A DNA stretch of 64,000 nt from Asterias rubens (GCF_902459465.1 NC_047072.1:13724184-13788183), one strand, 5' to 3'; numbered from the stretch's first letter, positions 11,001 to 26,600 are shown. The notes: generated by a model from the sequence alone, not told the origin. Translations and numbers: made by a program.

Positions 11001-14000
11001 GAGGGAAACTCAAGTTCCAACTTTATTGTGGTCACAACTTTAGTTTTGACATAGTAGTTTTATGGTGACATTGATATGTTTACCAATACAAATGCATTAT
11101 AATAGAACCTTTTTTAAATGGCCTTGCCATTTATCCGATTTAAAAGCGAGATATTTGTTCTGTAACACAGGTCTGGAATTATTTTTATCTTTGAGAGGGC
11201 AAGGCCATTTTCATATCACAAATGCACTACTTCCATTGGACACATTTTATAAAGTCTATAGGAAACTTTAGAAGTTGCTTTGGCCTCCCTGGCTTCAGTG
11301 TAAAAAACTCCTTCATTGGCTGCCATTGATTGCTGAGGTCAGACAATTGAAAAATGTTTCATAAAGCCTGTAGTGTAAGCACAAAAGTTAGCTAAGCACA
11401 GAATAGTATCGCTTAGCAGAAACAGGTTACCAGCCAAAATTACATTGAATTTGCATTGTTGCGGCTGGTATCCCACTCAATTTTTGCTTACCAAAGAAAT
11501 TTGTCAAGCAGTATTTTCACCTTAACATTTTTATGAATGTGGGCCCTGGCCACATACATCTCCCAGCCAATGATAGGTCTTTATAAATCTCAGTTAGGGT
11601 GCTGTTTGGGTCTTTCGTCATCATGTGCAAGGGTTCTATTTGAGGCCTTCTGTTAGTGCTTTGTTATTTCTGATTGTCCAGATACCTGGGCCCAATTTCA
11701 TATAGCTGCTTCAGCAGAAAATACTGACTTCAAAAATCCCTGCTAGGCAATAATGAGCAGGATACCAGTCACAAGTTTTACTTGGGCATGATATTTTGGT
11801 TGGTAAGTTTATTCTGGTTAGCATAATTTTTTTTGCTTAGCTTGTTTCTGTGCTTTAGGGGCTCTATGAAATTGTGCCCTGACTTTGTTCCCTTGTCCCT
11901 TTTATGTGTAGATTCTGTGTTGGCGTACTGTCCCCCATGATAGTACTGTCATTGGTGAGATTGCTAAGTCCAGGGAGCCTTTCATTCAGCAGGTTTTCAT
12001 CACTGGAGACTTTGAAGGAGATGAGCTGAAAAGACAGGTACGTGGTTAAGGCCATATCTGAGTTGGTGGCTATGAATGTGGCTATTGCTACAACTATTGC
12101 TATGGTTTTGCGAAGGATGTCCTGATGGCATGGCGATCTTCGTAGCCGTTGCTCCCTAATATATCAATGGGTGCAATAAATGAAAGAGATAGGTTGGGTT
12201 GTAACTGACTGAAAAAGTAGAGCTCTTCCTGATTCTGCAGAGTTTCCTGAAAACCCCCCCCCCCCAAATCTTTCCATGTTCTGATGAACACATTTGAAAA
12301 TCTCCCTATTGTGGAAGCTATTTCCCTATCATCTTGGAATGTAATTCTACATTCTTCCCTGAAATCTCCATGATTGGAAGATGCTAACATTTGCAGCTCT
12401 AGAAAGTGTGAAAGTGGAAAGACGTTACATTTATGCATGCTTAGCAGCTCAGCTGTAAATGACATGTTATAGGAAATTAATGTTTGTCGTTATTTACATG
12501 GTTTCCATATTGTTAAGTATGTCCCTGTCTGACCTTCATATTTTCATGAATTTTAAAAACAGGTGTTTTCTTTACGCAAGCAAGCAACTCACACAATTCC
12601 TAAGCATGGATACCGATTCTACATCTGCAATCTGTCTGTGGACACTGTCATTTACAAGGTAAGAATTTTTTCTATAGGAACATTCATCATATCGGTTTAA
12701 ATGCCGTTAAAGAATTGGTTCGAAAAAAATGTGTCTAAGATCACAGATTTACATGAAACTTAACCCAGTCTAATGATGATAGTAGAAAACATCTCTTGGA
12801 ATATTTCTGTCTGAGTGTCATATTTGAGGCCATTAAACTCATTGGACACTTTCGGTAAGCAGTATTTTCCAAAGGCCCACACTTCGTAGAAACCTGTGAA
12901 AATTAAGGCTCAATCGGTCATCGGAGTCGGGAGAAAATAACGGGAAATCCACCCTTGGTTTTGCACGTTTCGCCGTGTCATGACATGTGTTAAAAATAAA
13001 TCTGTAATTCTCGATATCGCGAATTGATAATTGTTTTAATGTTTTCTCAAAAAGTAAAGCATTTCATGGAATAATATTTCAAGAGAAGTCTTTCACCATT
13101 ACCTTCTGTAAACCCTGTAAGTTATTTGTAAATCTGTGAATTTTTATATATTTTTTCTGTTCTGAAAGTGTCCAATGGCTTTAAGCCTCCATGTAGTTTG
13201 GGGGATATTCTTACAAAATCAGATGAAATGGTGTGAGGTTGGGGTGTGGTTCTCTTATGAATGGTTATTGGATTCTGAAAGTTTCTTCTGCTTCATTGAT
13301 GGAAAATCATAAGACCAAGTAAATATTTGATCTGCATCTGCACGTGTATACCTGCAATTACCTTCCAGACAGGTGTAAAGTCCATTTAGGTACTTCCAAT
13401 AAAAAGGTCAAAATTTAAATTCACTATTGACTTAGCCATACCCTGAACTTTGTGATAAAAAAGAAATTAAAAAATTTCCATTTCAGGCATGATATTCTTA
13501 CTGCTTTAGTCTGATTTCTGGTTTGTTTACCTGTGAAAAAATCAGAAAAACTTTGATTAAAGACTCTGGACACTGTTGGTAGTTGTCAAAGACCAGTCTT
13601 CTCACTTGGTGTATCTCAACATAATGCATAAAATAATAAACCTGTGAAAGTTTGAGCTCAATCGGTCGTTGAAGTTGCGAGATAATAATGAAAGAAAAGA
13701 ACACCCTTGTCACACGAAGTTGTGTGCTTTCAGATGCATGATTTTGAGACCTCAAATTCAAAATCTGAGGTTTTGGAATCAAATTTATGGAAAATTACTT
13801 CTTTCTCGAAAACTTTGCACTTCACAGGGAGCTGTTTCTCACAATGTTTTATACCATCAACCTCTCCCTATTACTCGTTATGCTAAAAATTATTTTGAGT
13901 AATTACCAAGTGTGTCCACTGCCTTAAAATAGCCTGAATAGTATATCAAACCATATGAGCCAAAAGGAAAAAAGAAAATTTCCAAGGACCAAAATTCCAT

Positions 14001-17000
14001 GCTTGAATACCAAATGTGAATATGGTATATCAAAGGTACAATTTACTCTGAGATAATTTGCAATATGTTTTCAATGCGACAAAAGAATATAATTTCTACA
14101 CAACCCATAGGCCTATAGTGTACAAAAATGAAAGCACAATGTACAAATCCTCTTGGATAACCTTTGCTCCATCATGTTTATTTCATCCTTAGACAAGTCC
14201 CTAGTTAATCGTTATAATTCTGCCATGCTTGAGCCATTGACTACGTCAATTCTTCATCTAATATAATTACCTCGCTCCTTGGGAATGCAGTACAAAAACA
14301 TGGCCTCATTATGTAAACATTGTCTTATGCTATTTCACTCCGCAGTTATTCATTTGTACTTATATGATATGCATCACCTTACCTTTAATTTGGTTAAGTA
14401 AGAAAATTAATTTATTAACCTAACACAATGTTGATAAAATGTTCTTAATTCCTCAGTTGTGTGGGTTTGTCACAAAAAGAATTATTTATTATATGTAGAA
14501 GCATACTAAAAGATTGAACAAAAGGTGTAGCTGAAAAAACACTGTATGTCATTAATGTCTTATTGATTGTAGAATTAAATATTTCTTGGTATACGGCGAG
14601 GCCTGCAAAAAGGGGAGGGGGGGCCTTGGGGCAGATTGTCTTGGATGATTTTGATTTGAGGAATATATCAAAGTACTAATTCCAGAGGATTAAAATGTGT
14701 ATTGAAAAGTAACAACTATTAAAATAAATTGTGGATGAATGATAATGGAAACAATTAAGGGTTTAAATTTTATTTAGATAATTGCTGTATTTTTTCACGA
14801 AAATGTGGGTTTTGTTGGGTAGGATATAATATGAAATGTCATTCCTAAGTCCTGGTTACATTTGTCTGCAAATGGTGACACTCTAAAACTGTTGGACACA
14901 TCTTGATGTATCAAAACTCGCACGTTCAAATGATGATCAGTCAGCCATTGTCTTAAAATTATACAGCATGCATTCGTCTTTAAAATGAAGCAACGTTTGG
15001 CAAAACAATTTTACTGGATACTTAGAAATAATTTGTACTCTTAGTCCAGTATGTTATTTTGTAGTACTTTGGGAACACAATTGATTTTTTACTTCAAATG
15101 GTGATGCAAGAAAACTTTCTTGCTCAATCAAGCAATGTTATAAAATATAATTTAGTTGAGTTTTAACTTTCTGGCATTCAAATAACTCATTTTATGTTTC
15201 TGAGTTTAGCCATTCTCAAAATGGTCTACGTGACTAGTTAATAGTGTAAATAAGCGTTATATTTGATTGACTTTACTGACACCCCAAGTTGTAAAAGGAT
15301 GAAAGGATGGAATTTGTTCTGTTTGATTTGGTTTTGTGTGAATGTTTTCGTACGGTGATAAAGATCCCTTTGATGGCTTTGTGGAGGTTAGGTAGAGAGA
15401 TGTTTTTAATGACAAACAAGAAACCATTTAAACCTTCAGTTTGTTGGGGTTTTAAGGCTAGTCTTTACGCGGTTTTTAGTCCAAACTTAACCTACATAAT
15501 ATGTTATGGTAATCCCCTTAACAAATTTCCACTCCATTTCTGAGCTACTGCAACAGTCGATTGTTTCGATTGAGAAATTTGCATAATCATTGCGTTTAAA
15601 ATCAACAGAATTGGTTTTCCCTGGTGAGAGCGTGGGAACTTAAACAATTTTGTTTTTGATTTTTTAATCCAGAAATACCCTTTACAAAAGATTTCATTTT
15701 GGCTGGTGACTTCATAATAAGACTTGGCCTAAGAGTTCACTCCTTTTGCGAGTTTCCTTTCTCCTTACTGTACCTTTTAGTAAACTAGTTCATACTCTCC
15801 TTAATGCACTATTTTTGTTTAGGTACATGTTGTATCTCAATCACTTCGCCCTCTTTCTTGTATCGGTTTATCTGTAACTATAGAGCAACCACTATCTCTT
15901 CTATTGATCTGATTACATTATAAGCCAGTGATAGACCTTTAATCGGCATCTTTTCCCCTCCCAGCTACATTTTCTCCTGTCTTAAATAATGGTAATGTCA
16001 ATCTGTGCATCTACCTCCATGATCTGTGTAAATAAAGCGGACCTCATTTCCTGTATTATAAGCGTTAAGCAAATCTCCTTGATGTGTTTCTGACGTCATA
16101 TCACCGCCCACTCTCTTTTGGGTGTAGTATGTTTTGATGGATGCTCCTTTTGCTGTAGGCATTGATCCCTACCCTAGGCACTGAAGTAACACTTTGGGAG
16201 ATTTCCCCAGAGGAGTCTTTGTGAAAGTAGAATTCCTTCTCCATCAGAATGTAAAAATATGATTATAATGCATAGTACAATACAGGTGAAAATGCGATTG
16301 CCTCCATGCCCCCAGGTCATTGCATTGGTGCCCTTAAAATGATCCAGTGGAAATTTACAAGTTCTTCATAGGGTGCCCTTCACCATAGAGAAAATGCATT
16401 GGTGCCCGGCCTTGCCATTAAAGAAACGAAGCATACAGGCCTGCAGTTTAATTATAATGCACCTTTGCTGTGTACATTATTTATGGAGGCCCTAATCCAT
16501 GGTTTGTAGGCACTCTTCTGGCGCTACAGTAGATACATCTATTGCTGAACCCTTGAACTTGAAGGGTTCTTGATAGATGAGAAAACAAATCTATAGACAT
16601 TCAATCATTTGGAATAATCCTGGCAGGTTTGGTTTGTGGCTTTTTCTTAAATTTTATAATCAGGCATGTCTGGATTTCAAAGGATTTTTTTTTCTGAAAA
16701 GTTCCTCGAGCCTTTAATGTTTTCTTGAAGTAAAGTAGAACAAACCCCAGAAGGGAGAAATGAATAGCCAACATTGTGTCCAAATATATTTCTGGCGATG
16801 CACAGAGTCTGTAACCTTCCCTGAATTATAAACATCTTAGAAATGTCGATTTTGGGTTACTATGAATAAAGGGGGACTCGGACCATTTTCCAGGAATGTT
16901 CACATCCTAGTCTTACATGTATGTCTTGCTTCAAAATAAACATCAAAATAGCAAATAATTTATATAACATTTCAATCCTTTTATACATGATATTGTAGAT

Positions 17001-20000
17001 CTGTTTACTGAATTGCTTTCCTGTTTCACATCATCACTCATCTAATGCCTACACAAATAGCCCATGGGAACCTCTTGTAAATATCCTGTGTGACGTCAAG
17101 ATTAAAAACATGACGTCTTGACAGCTGAAGCTATGTATGAGGGTAATTAACCAAAGTGCTATGAATGAATTATAAGACACTATCGAGCTTAAAACGGAAG
17201 TCCATTACCCCGATGATCAATTCCATCACATGCTTTAATTTGATTGTGGAATACTTTCGCTGTGCGCTATTAAGTGTTGTCGGGGTAGGGCAGACGACTT
17301 GAGAATTTATGCTTTTTGCGTTCTTGATGCAGAAATCGGTTGAGTGGGTTTTCAAAATAGATTAGGTGTGCGTGGGCGTGGAATGTGATAAACAACCCTT
17401 TTAAAAACACTTACATATTGTCTGATTTGATTTAGTATAAAATTGAGTTACTTGTACCGTGCTTTGTATGTATTGAAGCTGGTCAGGGAATCTTTCAAGG
17501 GTATGGTTGAAAAAGTTGATCATGAAGGAGGGATGGTTTACAATTTGCAAGACATAATATTCAACACTAGAAGACATGATGCCTGTTTGTTTGGTTACAT
17601 AATGACTTCCTTATTTCAAAGTTCCATCTATTAAATTTCCATTTATGAGTTCCTTATGGTTTTAATTACTTAATAACTTCCATTTATGAGTTAAATTATT
17701 GATAAAGAATCTGGTTGAGGTGGTTGAGAATGATTGTATGAGATAAAGCAACCATAATACAACACTTTGAAATTGATACAAGGTGGGGTGGCACTTTTTT
17801 GCTGCCTGAACCTGCCAGAAACACCATGGCAAACCCCTTTTTTATGCTAAATGCACTTGGTTCTTGCACTGGTTTTTGTTACGTCACAACACATGACCTA
17901 TGGCTCTACGTCCTATTTGAGGTATGAAGCAATGTGTCTTGCTTAAAAACTCAAGTATCAAGACCGGGACTCGAACCCCCACTCTGCTGGTCAGAAACAC
18001 CAGAGGCTGGTGTGCTTGACTGCTCAGAGGCTGGTGTGCTTGACTGCTCAGAGGCTGGTGTGCTTGACTGCTCAGAGGCTGATGTGCTTGACTGCTCAGC
18101 CACGAGACACCACTATAGTCTTGGACGCAATTGCCTTGGTGCCCTTTTGAATGTTCTTATCAAAAAATTTAAATTGTTTTTTGTGGCCTTTGTAAAGGAA
18201 AAATATGAAGCATCGCGCCTAAACACAACATCTATATTTTCTCTCCCTGTTTCTATCTTTGTAACTCTAGGGGATGTTAACTCCAAGTCAGCTGTTTGAG
18301 TACTTCACTGATTTTAAGGAGCCTGACTATGAAACACACTTTGCCCATGTTCACAGTCGATTCTCTACAAATACATTCCCTAGTTGGGAAAGAGCACATC
18401 CAATGCGGTAGGTTTACTTTTTTATTTCCCTGTCTCCTTGTATTTCTTAGTGAGTGATAACTCCGTTGCCTGGAATTTCATCTTGGAGGGGGGGGGGGGG
18501 AAGGCCATTTTATTTTACTAAGAGCGCTTCCACAGGAAAAACTCAAATACTATCTGAACATTTTGAAGGGTCCCTTCTGAAATTAGGAATTAGTGCTTAC
18601 TCAATTTACTCCCATTAATAAATATGTTTTGGATCAAAGAAATTGTAAAAATGTTCTGAATTTGTTACTTTTCTTTTGATGATGGTTTTGGACCCACTTT
18701 TTCAGGTTTAAGGGCCATATCTGTTCAGTTATTTAGTGCACTGCCTAATCTCTTATACAAATGTGTATATCCTTAGTAACTGTGCGCCATAAATATTAAC
18801 AATCCCATATGGAAATACTTTTGTTGGGTGCTCAGTTTTATTCTTCCTACTAATACTTAAGTCTGATTTCCTCAAAAGTATAAAAGAGCATACACCATGC
18901 ATACATATTGGTCAGCCCTTGCACTCCATCAAGTTTTCCTACTGTTTTTTTAAATTAAATGTCTTGCCTGTTTTTTTTTTACTTCATTTACACTTTTGCC
19001 TGTTTTAAACACTCAGATACATATCCCACAATGGGGAAATTAACTCCCTACGTGGGAACAGTAACCTGATGCATGCTCGTGAGGGTGTTATGAATAGTGC
19101 AGTGTATGGAGACAAGCTGAAACGTCTCTACCCTGTGGTTGAAGAGAAGATGTCGGACTCTGGGCAGTTTGATAATGTCCTGGAGTTCTTGATCATGGCA
19201 GGTGGAAGAACACTTCCAGAGGTACAGTTTCAATTAACTTACAGGCAGGCAACTTATCAGCTGATTCCCTCTTTTCAAAACAGTGCCAAAGAAAACTGAA
19301 AAAACACTCCACAAAAGTTCAGTGTGATCAGCCATATCCTCTTTTTTTTTGCAATTAGAAAGTTGCATGTCTGAAATTATTTGTATCACAATTTACAACT
19401 AATGGTAGAATTACTGTGTTTATTCACAAAGTTTTGAAATTGCTCAGAAACAAAGTTTGTGTGCACAGTATCAACAGGGCATGAAATTTACACTGGACTG
19501 CAGGCCTGAGGTCAGTGATTTTTAGCATCAGGCCAGTAAAATCAAGACTGGACAAGTTGCAGGCCTGAGGTCAGTGATTTTTAGCATCAGGCCAGTAAAA
19601 TCAAGACTGGACAAATCCATCTTGTGTTTTTGAGTTGATTGGTAATACCTTACTGTGTTTGTCTGTAATTTAACCAAAACTGATGTTCAAATGTTGGCTT
19701 TGAGTCTGATAAAATAATCATTGAATTTGGTTAAGTACTTCAAGGAACGTTACAGAATTGGTAGAAACAAAAATTGTGAAGATCACAGATTTACATAAAA
19801 CTTAAAACGGTCTAATGATGATGATAGTTGAAAACATCCCTTGAAATATTACTGTATGAAATATCATAATTTGATGAGAAATTAGTAATCTAACTTCGCG
19901 TTTGGAGTTTATCGCTCAGTGAGCGTTTTATTCATTTTTATTTTGGCATCGATGCAATGCAAAATTTGAAATCGGTTTTTCACTATTCTCTCATGACCCA

Positions 20001-23000
20001 GATGGCCGATCGATCTCAAACATCTACAGGTTTGTCAGTTTATGTAAATGGTTGATTACATAAAGTGCTTACACTACCAACAACTGTTTTGTTAGCAAAA
20101 ACCAATTCTGTAATGTTCCTTTAAGTATATTTACCCAAAGAAAAAAGATAAATCTTCTCTTAGTGCTTGTTTCACAACATTGAGCAGTTTATATGGGAAC
20201 CGTCTCGGAAGTCTTGTCTCATTTTCACTCTGGTCTTGTGCCAAAAATTCCTGCCCTGTAAAATATTGAGCTACAAGGTCCTCAGATCAAAACAGGAAAC
20301 TCATCCTGAGAAGGCAAAGCCATTTTCATTTTGCAAAGGGCACATTTTACTTGAAGACCTTATAGTTTATCACCCTTTTCATTTAAGGATCAGTCAGTTA
20401 GTTTGGAAACATTCTCTTTCAGTACAGGACTCGAAACAGGCAGACCGAGTCTCAGCCATAGCCTAAGCTCAGGCCATACTTTCACAAAGGGCAGATTTTA
20501 AATTTTTTGAAGGGGCACCAAAGCCAAGACCATGGCAACAGACCTCCATGTAGTTTGAGGCCTGCTGTACAATTTACTAGTTCACTTAGCTTAGAAGATG
20601 TTCCATATACCGCCTACCTAATTGTCTTCAGACATCCATGTAGGAGTCATATATACATTTAGTATCTTAATATGGATCGTGCAAGCCTCTTAATAATAAC
20701 AACCCACATTTATGGTTTGATTTTAGGCCATAATGACTATGGTTCCTGAGGCATGGCAGAATGATCATCTCATGAACCAAGACAAGAGAGATTTCTACCA
20801 GTGGGCTGCGTTTGCCATGGAGCCATGGGATGGACCTGGTATGTTAATACTACCAGGGGAAAGGATTCCAATGAAAACATGTGTTTATTTCCTTTTGACC
20901 CAATTCACCTGTCTATCATCATAATCTGGGTTGTCCCTTAGTTTTATACATTGTAGTGTGCATTTTAAGCGACACAGAATTTACTTGCAAGTGAAAAAAA
21001 GGTGGGTGTGTGGCAGATAGTAGCCAGGTGAGATGTTTGCGCAAGGGGGTCAATTTGAGAAAATTTGAAGAAGCTTAGAATATTCAGAAACACAAATTTA
21101 TTGTTGTTGCTGATTTTCCTCTGTAATTGTAGCTCTCTTCACATTCTCTGATGGTCGTTACATCGGTGCTATTCTGGACAGGAATGGTCTACGTCCATCT
21201 CGTTACTGTATTACTAAGTCTGGCTTCATGATTATGGCCAGTGAGGTCGGTGTAGTGGATATCCCAAATGCTGATGTAGCGCAGAAGGTAAGATAGATCA
21301 GTAGCTACCAGATTCGCTCAGTACTATGTGAAATGACAGGATACAATGATTGAAAACTGTATCGAACAATGCCATATTAAAGTCACCTGGAAATATTTTT
21401 TTCTTTCTTTCAAACATAAGAGTATATGCTTACGAACAATAAAACAATTTTTTTAGTAATTGTTTGTCACGATTTATATGTTTAAAAAATATATAAAGTT
21501 GTTTGGGGGGCTGACTCCACCTACCCCTTTTGTGACGTCAATCGAGGCAGACTTTGCCTGCAATGCGTATAGTAAACACACGTGCAAAGTACATGTACGT
21601 CCAAGTCGTGAGTTGGTACGTTTCAAAAAGTGTTTTTCTGCATTCAGCAGCAATACACCTGGTCGGCATTGCCGAAAAAAAACTCCCAAAAATCTTTTTT
21701 TGAAACGTACAAACTCACGACTTGGTCCGTACATGTACTTTGCAATTGTGTTTACACGACGCATTACAGGCAAAGTCTGCCTTGATTGACGTCACGAACA
21801 GCGCCCTCTCGGGTCTGGGTCTACTCTTAAATTTGTAAATAACATAAGAACTGATTTTTTTAAACCTTAGTTAACTGTTCATTCACATTCCACTCATCAA
21901 AACACATATATTAGTGACAAAAGCTTTATTTTGAAAAAATACCACTTCCAGGTGACTTTAAAGCAGCTATAGCCGATAATTTTATAACGTTCCTCCAATT
22001 CCACTCTGAGCCACTCAATATTTGTGTAATAGCTGAGTTGAGCACCATTTTTTTTACTTTACAGAAATGAGAAACTGAATACATCAAAAGCAAAACAACA
22101 TTATCTGGATTTGTGGTGGATGTCGGATCAACCAAGTCTGGTTTGGTCTCATACACTTAAACAAGTACCCTAAGTTACCAGTTTCTTAGGAATGGTCTAA
22201 AGGTTTAAGTAAATCTTGTTAAAGATAGCATTTCTTATTACTGTGAATCCAGTGTGACTATTATGTCAATTCATACATAATTGTTCTAGAATTATACAAG
22301 GTTTGTTGTCTCTCGAACCAGGGTCGGTTGAAGCCTGGTCGTATGCTGTTAGTTGACACTGTCATTGGTGAGGTTACCAAAGATGAGGAGTTAAAAAGAG
22401 GAATTGCTCAGCAGCGCCCAGTGAGCAAATGGTTACGAGAGCAGGTCATCACACTGCCAGACCTCTACAATGTACACAAGCCAGAGGTCATGAGTAATGG
22501 GGAAGATAGCTTGTCTGTGCAGACGGACCATCGCCTGCCCATGTTTGGCTACAGTGTGGAACACCTTAATATGCTTATCGTTCCTATCATCAAAAATAAG
22601 TAAGAATAGCTTTTTAGAAGTGTTTTTTTTTTTTAATAGTAGCTTTGCATCCAACTTGTTGAAGTCTTGTTGGAGATCATTTGCAGTAGGATGATGACAT
22701 CCTAAACGAAAGATACATGTAATGACATCCTGATGGAGGGGCTTATCTCAGGACGACGACATCTTGAAAGTAGAATGTTGTCTTCCTAATTATCTTGGGT
22801 TCTTGACATTTCCAGGATTATCATCCCATGATAGTGGATGTAATCATGATGTCCTCATCCTGAGATGAATTATTTTGGGCTCTTAAAGGCCGAGTCACAC
22901 TGCAGCGATAACGAAGACGATAACGATCACGACGCAAAGAGAACGCATTCTATTGGTTAAGTGCTCCACGCAGAATGCGCACACGCGCATTCAACCAATA

Positions 23001-23681
23001 GAATGCGTTCTCTTTGCGTCATGATCGTTTTCATTATCGCTGCAGTGTGACTCGGCCTGAACACTTCCAGGTTATCATCACATGATGAATTATATTGGCA
23101 AGTCAACGTCTTATATCTCATCCTGAGATATTTCATATCGGATGTCAACATCTTACTCATGCTGGCAACATCCTAAGTTGAAATATATCAGGAAGCTGCA
23201 TCTTACTTCAGGATGTTGTCATCCCAAGATATATATCATCTTGGGATGTTGACATCTTACGTCCATTATGTGGTCATGATGCAGTAAATTCTTGCAGTAC
23301 ATGTATCTAAATATGTTGAAAGTATGACACCTCCAGAGCTCAGTAGTTTTCCCTCTGTTCAATGACGTATTGGAGTGTAAAAATGGTGATTATGAACATT
23401 TAATTGTATTTAAGGCAATATCAAAAATGATTATCATGGTAGGAAAGAGTCGCATTTGAATCTAATAAAATCACTTTATTTATTTTTCAGAGAATCTCAA
23501 TGTTAACGCTTGATTTATTTGTTACTTCAGGAAAGAGCCCCTTGGATCCATGGGAAATGACATTCCCCTAGCCTGTCTGTCTGAGCGGAATCCTCTGGTG
23601 TTTGAGTACTTCAAGCAACTGTTTGCCCAGGTTACCAACCCGCCCATTGATCCCATCAGGGAACACATTGTCATGTCACTG
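8043..23681 (+). CDS. GOGAT exons 1-11: glutamine amidotransferase part
   Basis: Coding exons: 8043-8183, 8500-8630, 8974-9100, 11912-12037, 12563-12658, 18271-18407, 19017-19221, 20727-20838, 21133-21287, 22322-22599, 23531-23681, encoding residues 1-553. The class II amidotransferase nucleophile is Cys32 in EKDACGVGF. By analogy it becomes the N-terminal residue after propeptide removal. [12 protein letters not shown] (235-246) and the oxyanion-hole segment [11 protein letters not shown] (257-267) are intact, as is [12 protein letters not shown]. This domain hydrolyses glutamine and passes ammonia through a tunnel to the synthase site. The tail of the block ([17 protein letters not shown]) starts the central domain. 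Intron 5 (12659-18270) is the longest at 5.6 kb. Confidence 0.96.
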
Positions 23682-26600
23682 GTATGTTGTATATTAGATA
23701 GCACATTAACGGCACTGGACACTATTGGTAATTACTCAAAATAATTATTAGCATAAAAACTTACTTGGTAACAAGCAATGGAGAGCTGTTGTTAGTGTCA
23801 AACATTGTGAGAAACTGCTCCCTCAGAAGTAACATAGTTTTTGAGAAAGAAGTAATGTCTCCATCAAATAATAAAAGACTTTAGCTGAAGCCTTTTATTA
23901 AGCATCTGAAAGCGCACACATTTGTGCAACAAGGGTGTTTTTTTGTTTATTTTTCTCTTGCAACTTCGATGACCAATCAAGTCAAACTTTCACAGGTTTG
24001 CCATTTGATGCATATGTTGGGATACACCAAGTGTGAATACTGGTCTTTGACAATTACCAAAGGTGTCCAGTGCCTTTAAATGGTCTGAAGATGGACAGTC
24101 GATGCTGAGGTACTGGATGTGTGCCTCAGGATCTAATTTGTCAACTTTCAATACTTAATCCGATTCCACATTAGATTGCTTTACTATACCTCATACAGCA
24201 GATTGACATTTACGTGTTCTATCTTTTCATGTATTTGTATTGCTAGAGCAATATATGTGGGCATGTGTACTACACCGCTGTGACAGTTCCACGACTGCTT
24301 CGTAAAGTGCATGCATAGTAGACTAGCATGTGCCACTTAGGCCTACTACATGTATGTATGAATATTAACCCTGTGCATGAATGCTTGTTTGCGCGGGTTG
24401 AAAAGCAAAAATAGCATCTGGAACATAATGGTAAACAGACTATCAAGCAAATGGCTCTCAAGCATAAATATGTATAAGGTTTATTAACTCACACTGTGGT
24501 ATAAATTAAACACTTCATTCTCAAAACTGGAATGCTGTATGAAATTGTTTTTAAACTGTATTCACTACTTGGGTTGGACTTTGATCTGTAAAAGCACACA
24601 GACAAAACGAACACCATTCTTCTCATACAAACAATTTTTAATGTCAAGATAATATCTGCAAATAATGTTCTTTAGTTGATGTGAATTCAGCGGGAGCAGT
24701 TCACATGCAGGTCATCAATCCCAGGGACTTTTACCCAAACCTAATAGTGTCATAGGGCTGTGTCCACCATACATCAAAATGCCAATCAGCACAATACACA
24801 CAAATTGCTTGAGGTCAGTTTGTAGGTTTAAAAAAATCAGACAAACAAATAATGTTTGGCATTGGCCTACTTATCTAATGCCACCTTTTAAATGGTTTGA
24901 ATCAACCATATACAAGTAAAAAAAACTGTGAAATTTGGGGAAAAACCTTGAAAAAAACCCACAACTTTCAGCCTGTAAACACATTGTCATTGATTTTGGT
25001 TGTGACAACTGAAATCAGCTGTTTTTTTTTTTTTAGGTTAATGAATTCATTTCAGAGGAAAATATTTCACAATTTTTTGTTATTTAAAGGGGAATTTTGA
25101 ACAGAAAAAAATGATTCAATTATGAACTTCATAACCAGTTTCGCTTTCGAGTGAAATTAACAATGATTTTTGTTATCCTTGCCAATCGTGTATATTATCT
25201 TTAATAGTTTCTGTAATTTTAAGATTGTCTGTATACTCTTGTTTCTAGGCATGTCCCATTGGCCCAGAGAGTAATATTCTTGAGCCAAGTGAGCTCCAAT
25301 GCAAGAGGCTGCTCTTGGACACGCCCATCCTTTCTCTAGATGACCTCCTAGTTATCAAGGCAACAACATTCAGAGGATGGAAGGTGAGGGTTTGTGTGTC
25401 CAGCTTGGCTATCTATTCTGGAATAGTCTGGATGACTCTTTTAAATCATTTACAACTTTATAATTTCACTAAAAAACTTAAAACTCAATTTTTAAATCAA
25501 TGCTAAGATACTGTATGTAATTATGATGGGAATAACAACTGCCTTATTTTCAGTCTTACAGCCGTTTATGTCACTGTCTTTTCATGTGAGTCTGTCATTT
25601 TGTCTGTCGGTTCATAGGCTGGGGAACAAAAGCTGTTGCTTCACCCTGGATGTTGCCATTTGTTTAAAGTTCACTTTTGTATCACTTTTATGAAATGTAG
25701 ATCTAGACTATTATAGAATTTGTTGTATTCGTTTTGAATTAATGTGATTTTTGCAACATTGAACAAACGTATTGTGTTTGATTACTGTATTATTTAAAAT
25801 GGGCATCTAACTAAGGCCATCATATAAAATAACAATCTTAACAGTTGAATGATTATTTTGTCTAATACTTTGAAACCATTCTCAATTGGTTGTCACTCAT
25901 ATTGAGGTTTGCTTTATCCATCTTGAATAATATATTAATATATTAATATATAAGTAATTCTTATTTCCCTTTTGATCACCAGACTAAAACAATTGACATA
26001 ACTTTCCCCATCACATCTGGTTGCTCTGGTCTTGTACCTGCGCTTGAGCGAGTGTGTAGTGAGTGTTCTAAAGCTGTAGATGATGGCTATACACTGCTGG
26101 TGCTGTCTGATAGAAACGCTGGCAGAGAACATGTTCCAGTCAGGTAGGTATCTTTTTATTAAATTTCCCCTAAATTTACTAAATAATTTACCATTATAGA
26201 CATGATATTCTTCTAACTTGAGTCTGATTTCTGATTTGGTTGCCCTTGGAAAAATCACTAAAACTGTGGTTTTTAGACTTAAAAATTTATTTTATCCTAC
26301 CATATGAACAAGTATGTCAGCCCTTGAACTAACAATATTTTTCCGAATTCTTTCCAAGGACCAACTATCATGATTGATTGCAGCTTGCTTTGTTTTGTTA
26401 TTTTGAAAGTTTCAAACATCCACTACCCCTTTATTGGCCGTGCCTGAATGAGCAGCTGTGGCTATTGCATTGAAGTATTCGCTTCCTTAGGAACACACTT
26501 AGCAACAGCTGTAGCTTTTTGATCATCTATCTTCTCTCAGCAAAGCTCTTTCATTTTGTTACAATTGTCTAGTGATTTGGACCTACATTTAACTTAATTT

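Noticed and set aside
17934..18299. 121-residue frame leading into GOGAT exon 6
   Set aside because: Built from a reversed SINE and the 24-bp repeat. The exon begins at the acceptor at 18271.
21460..21789. Pair of overlapping frames on both strands
   Set aside because: They are the two faces of the palindromic centre of family F copy 1.
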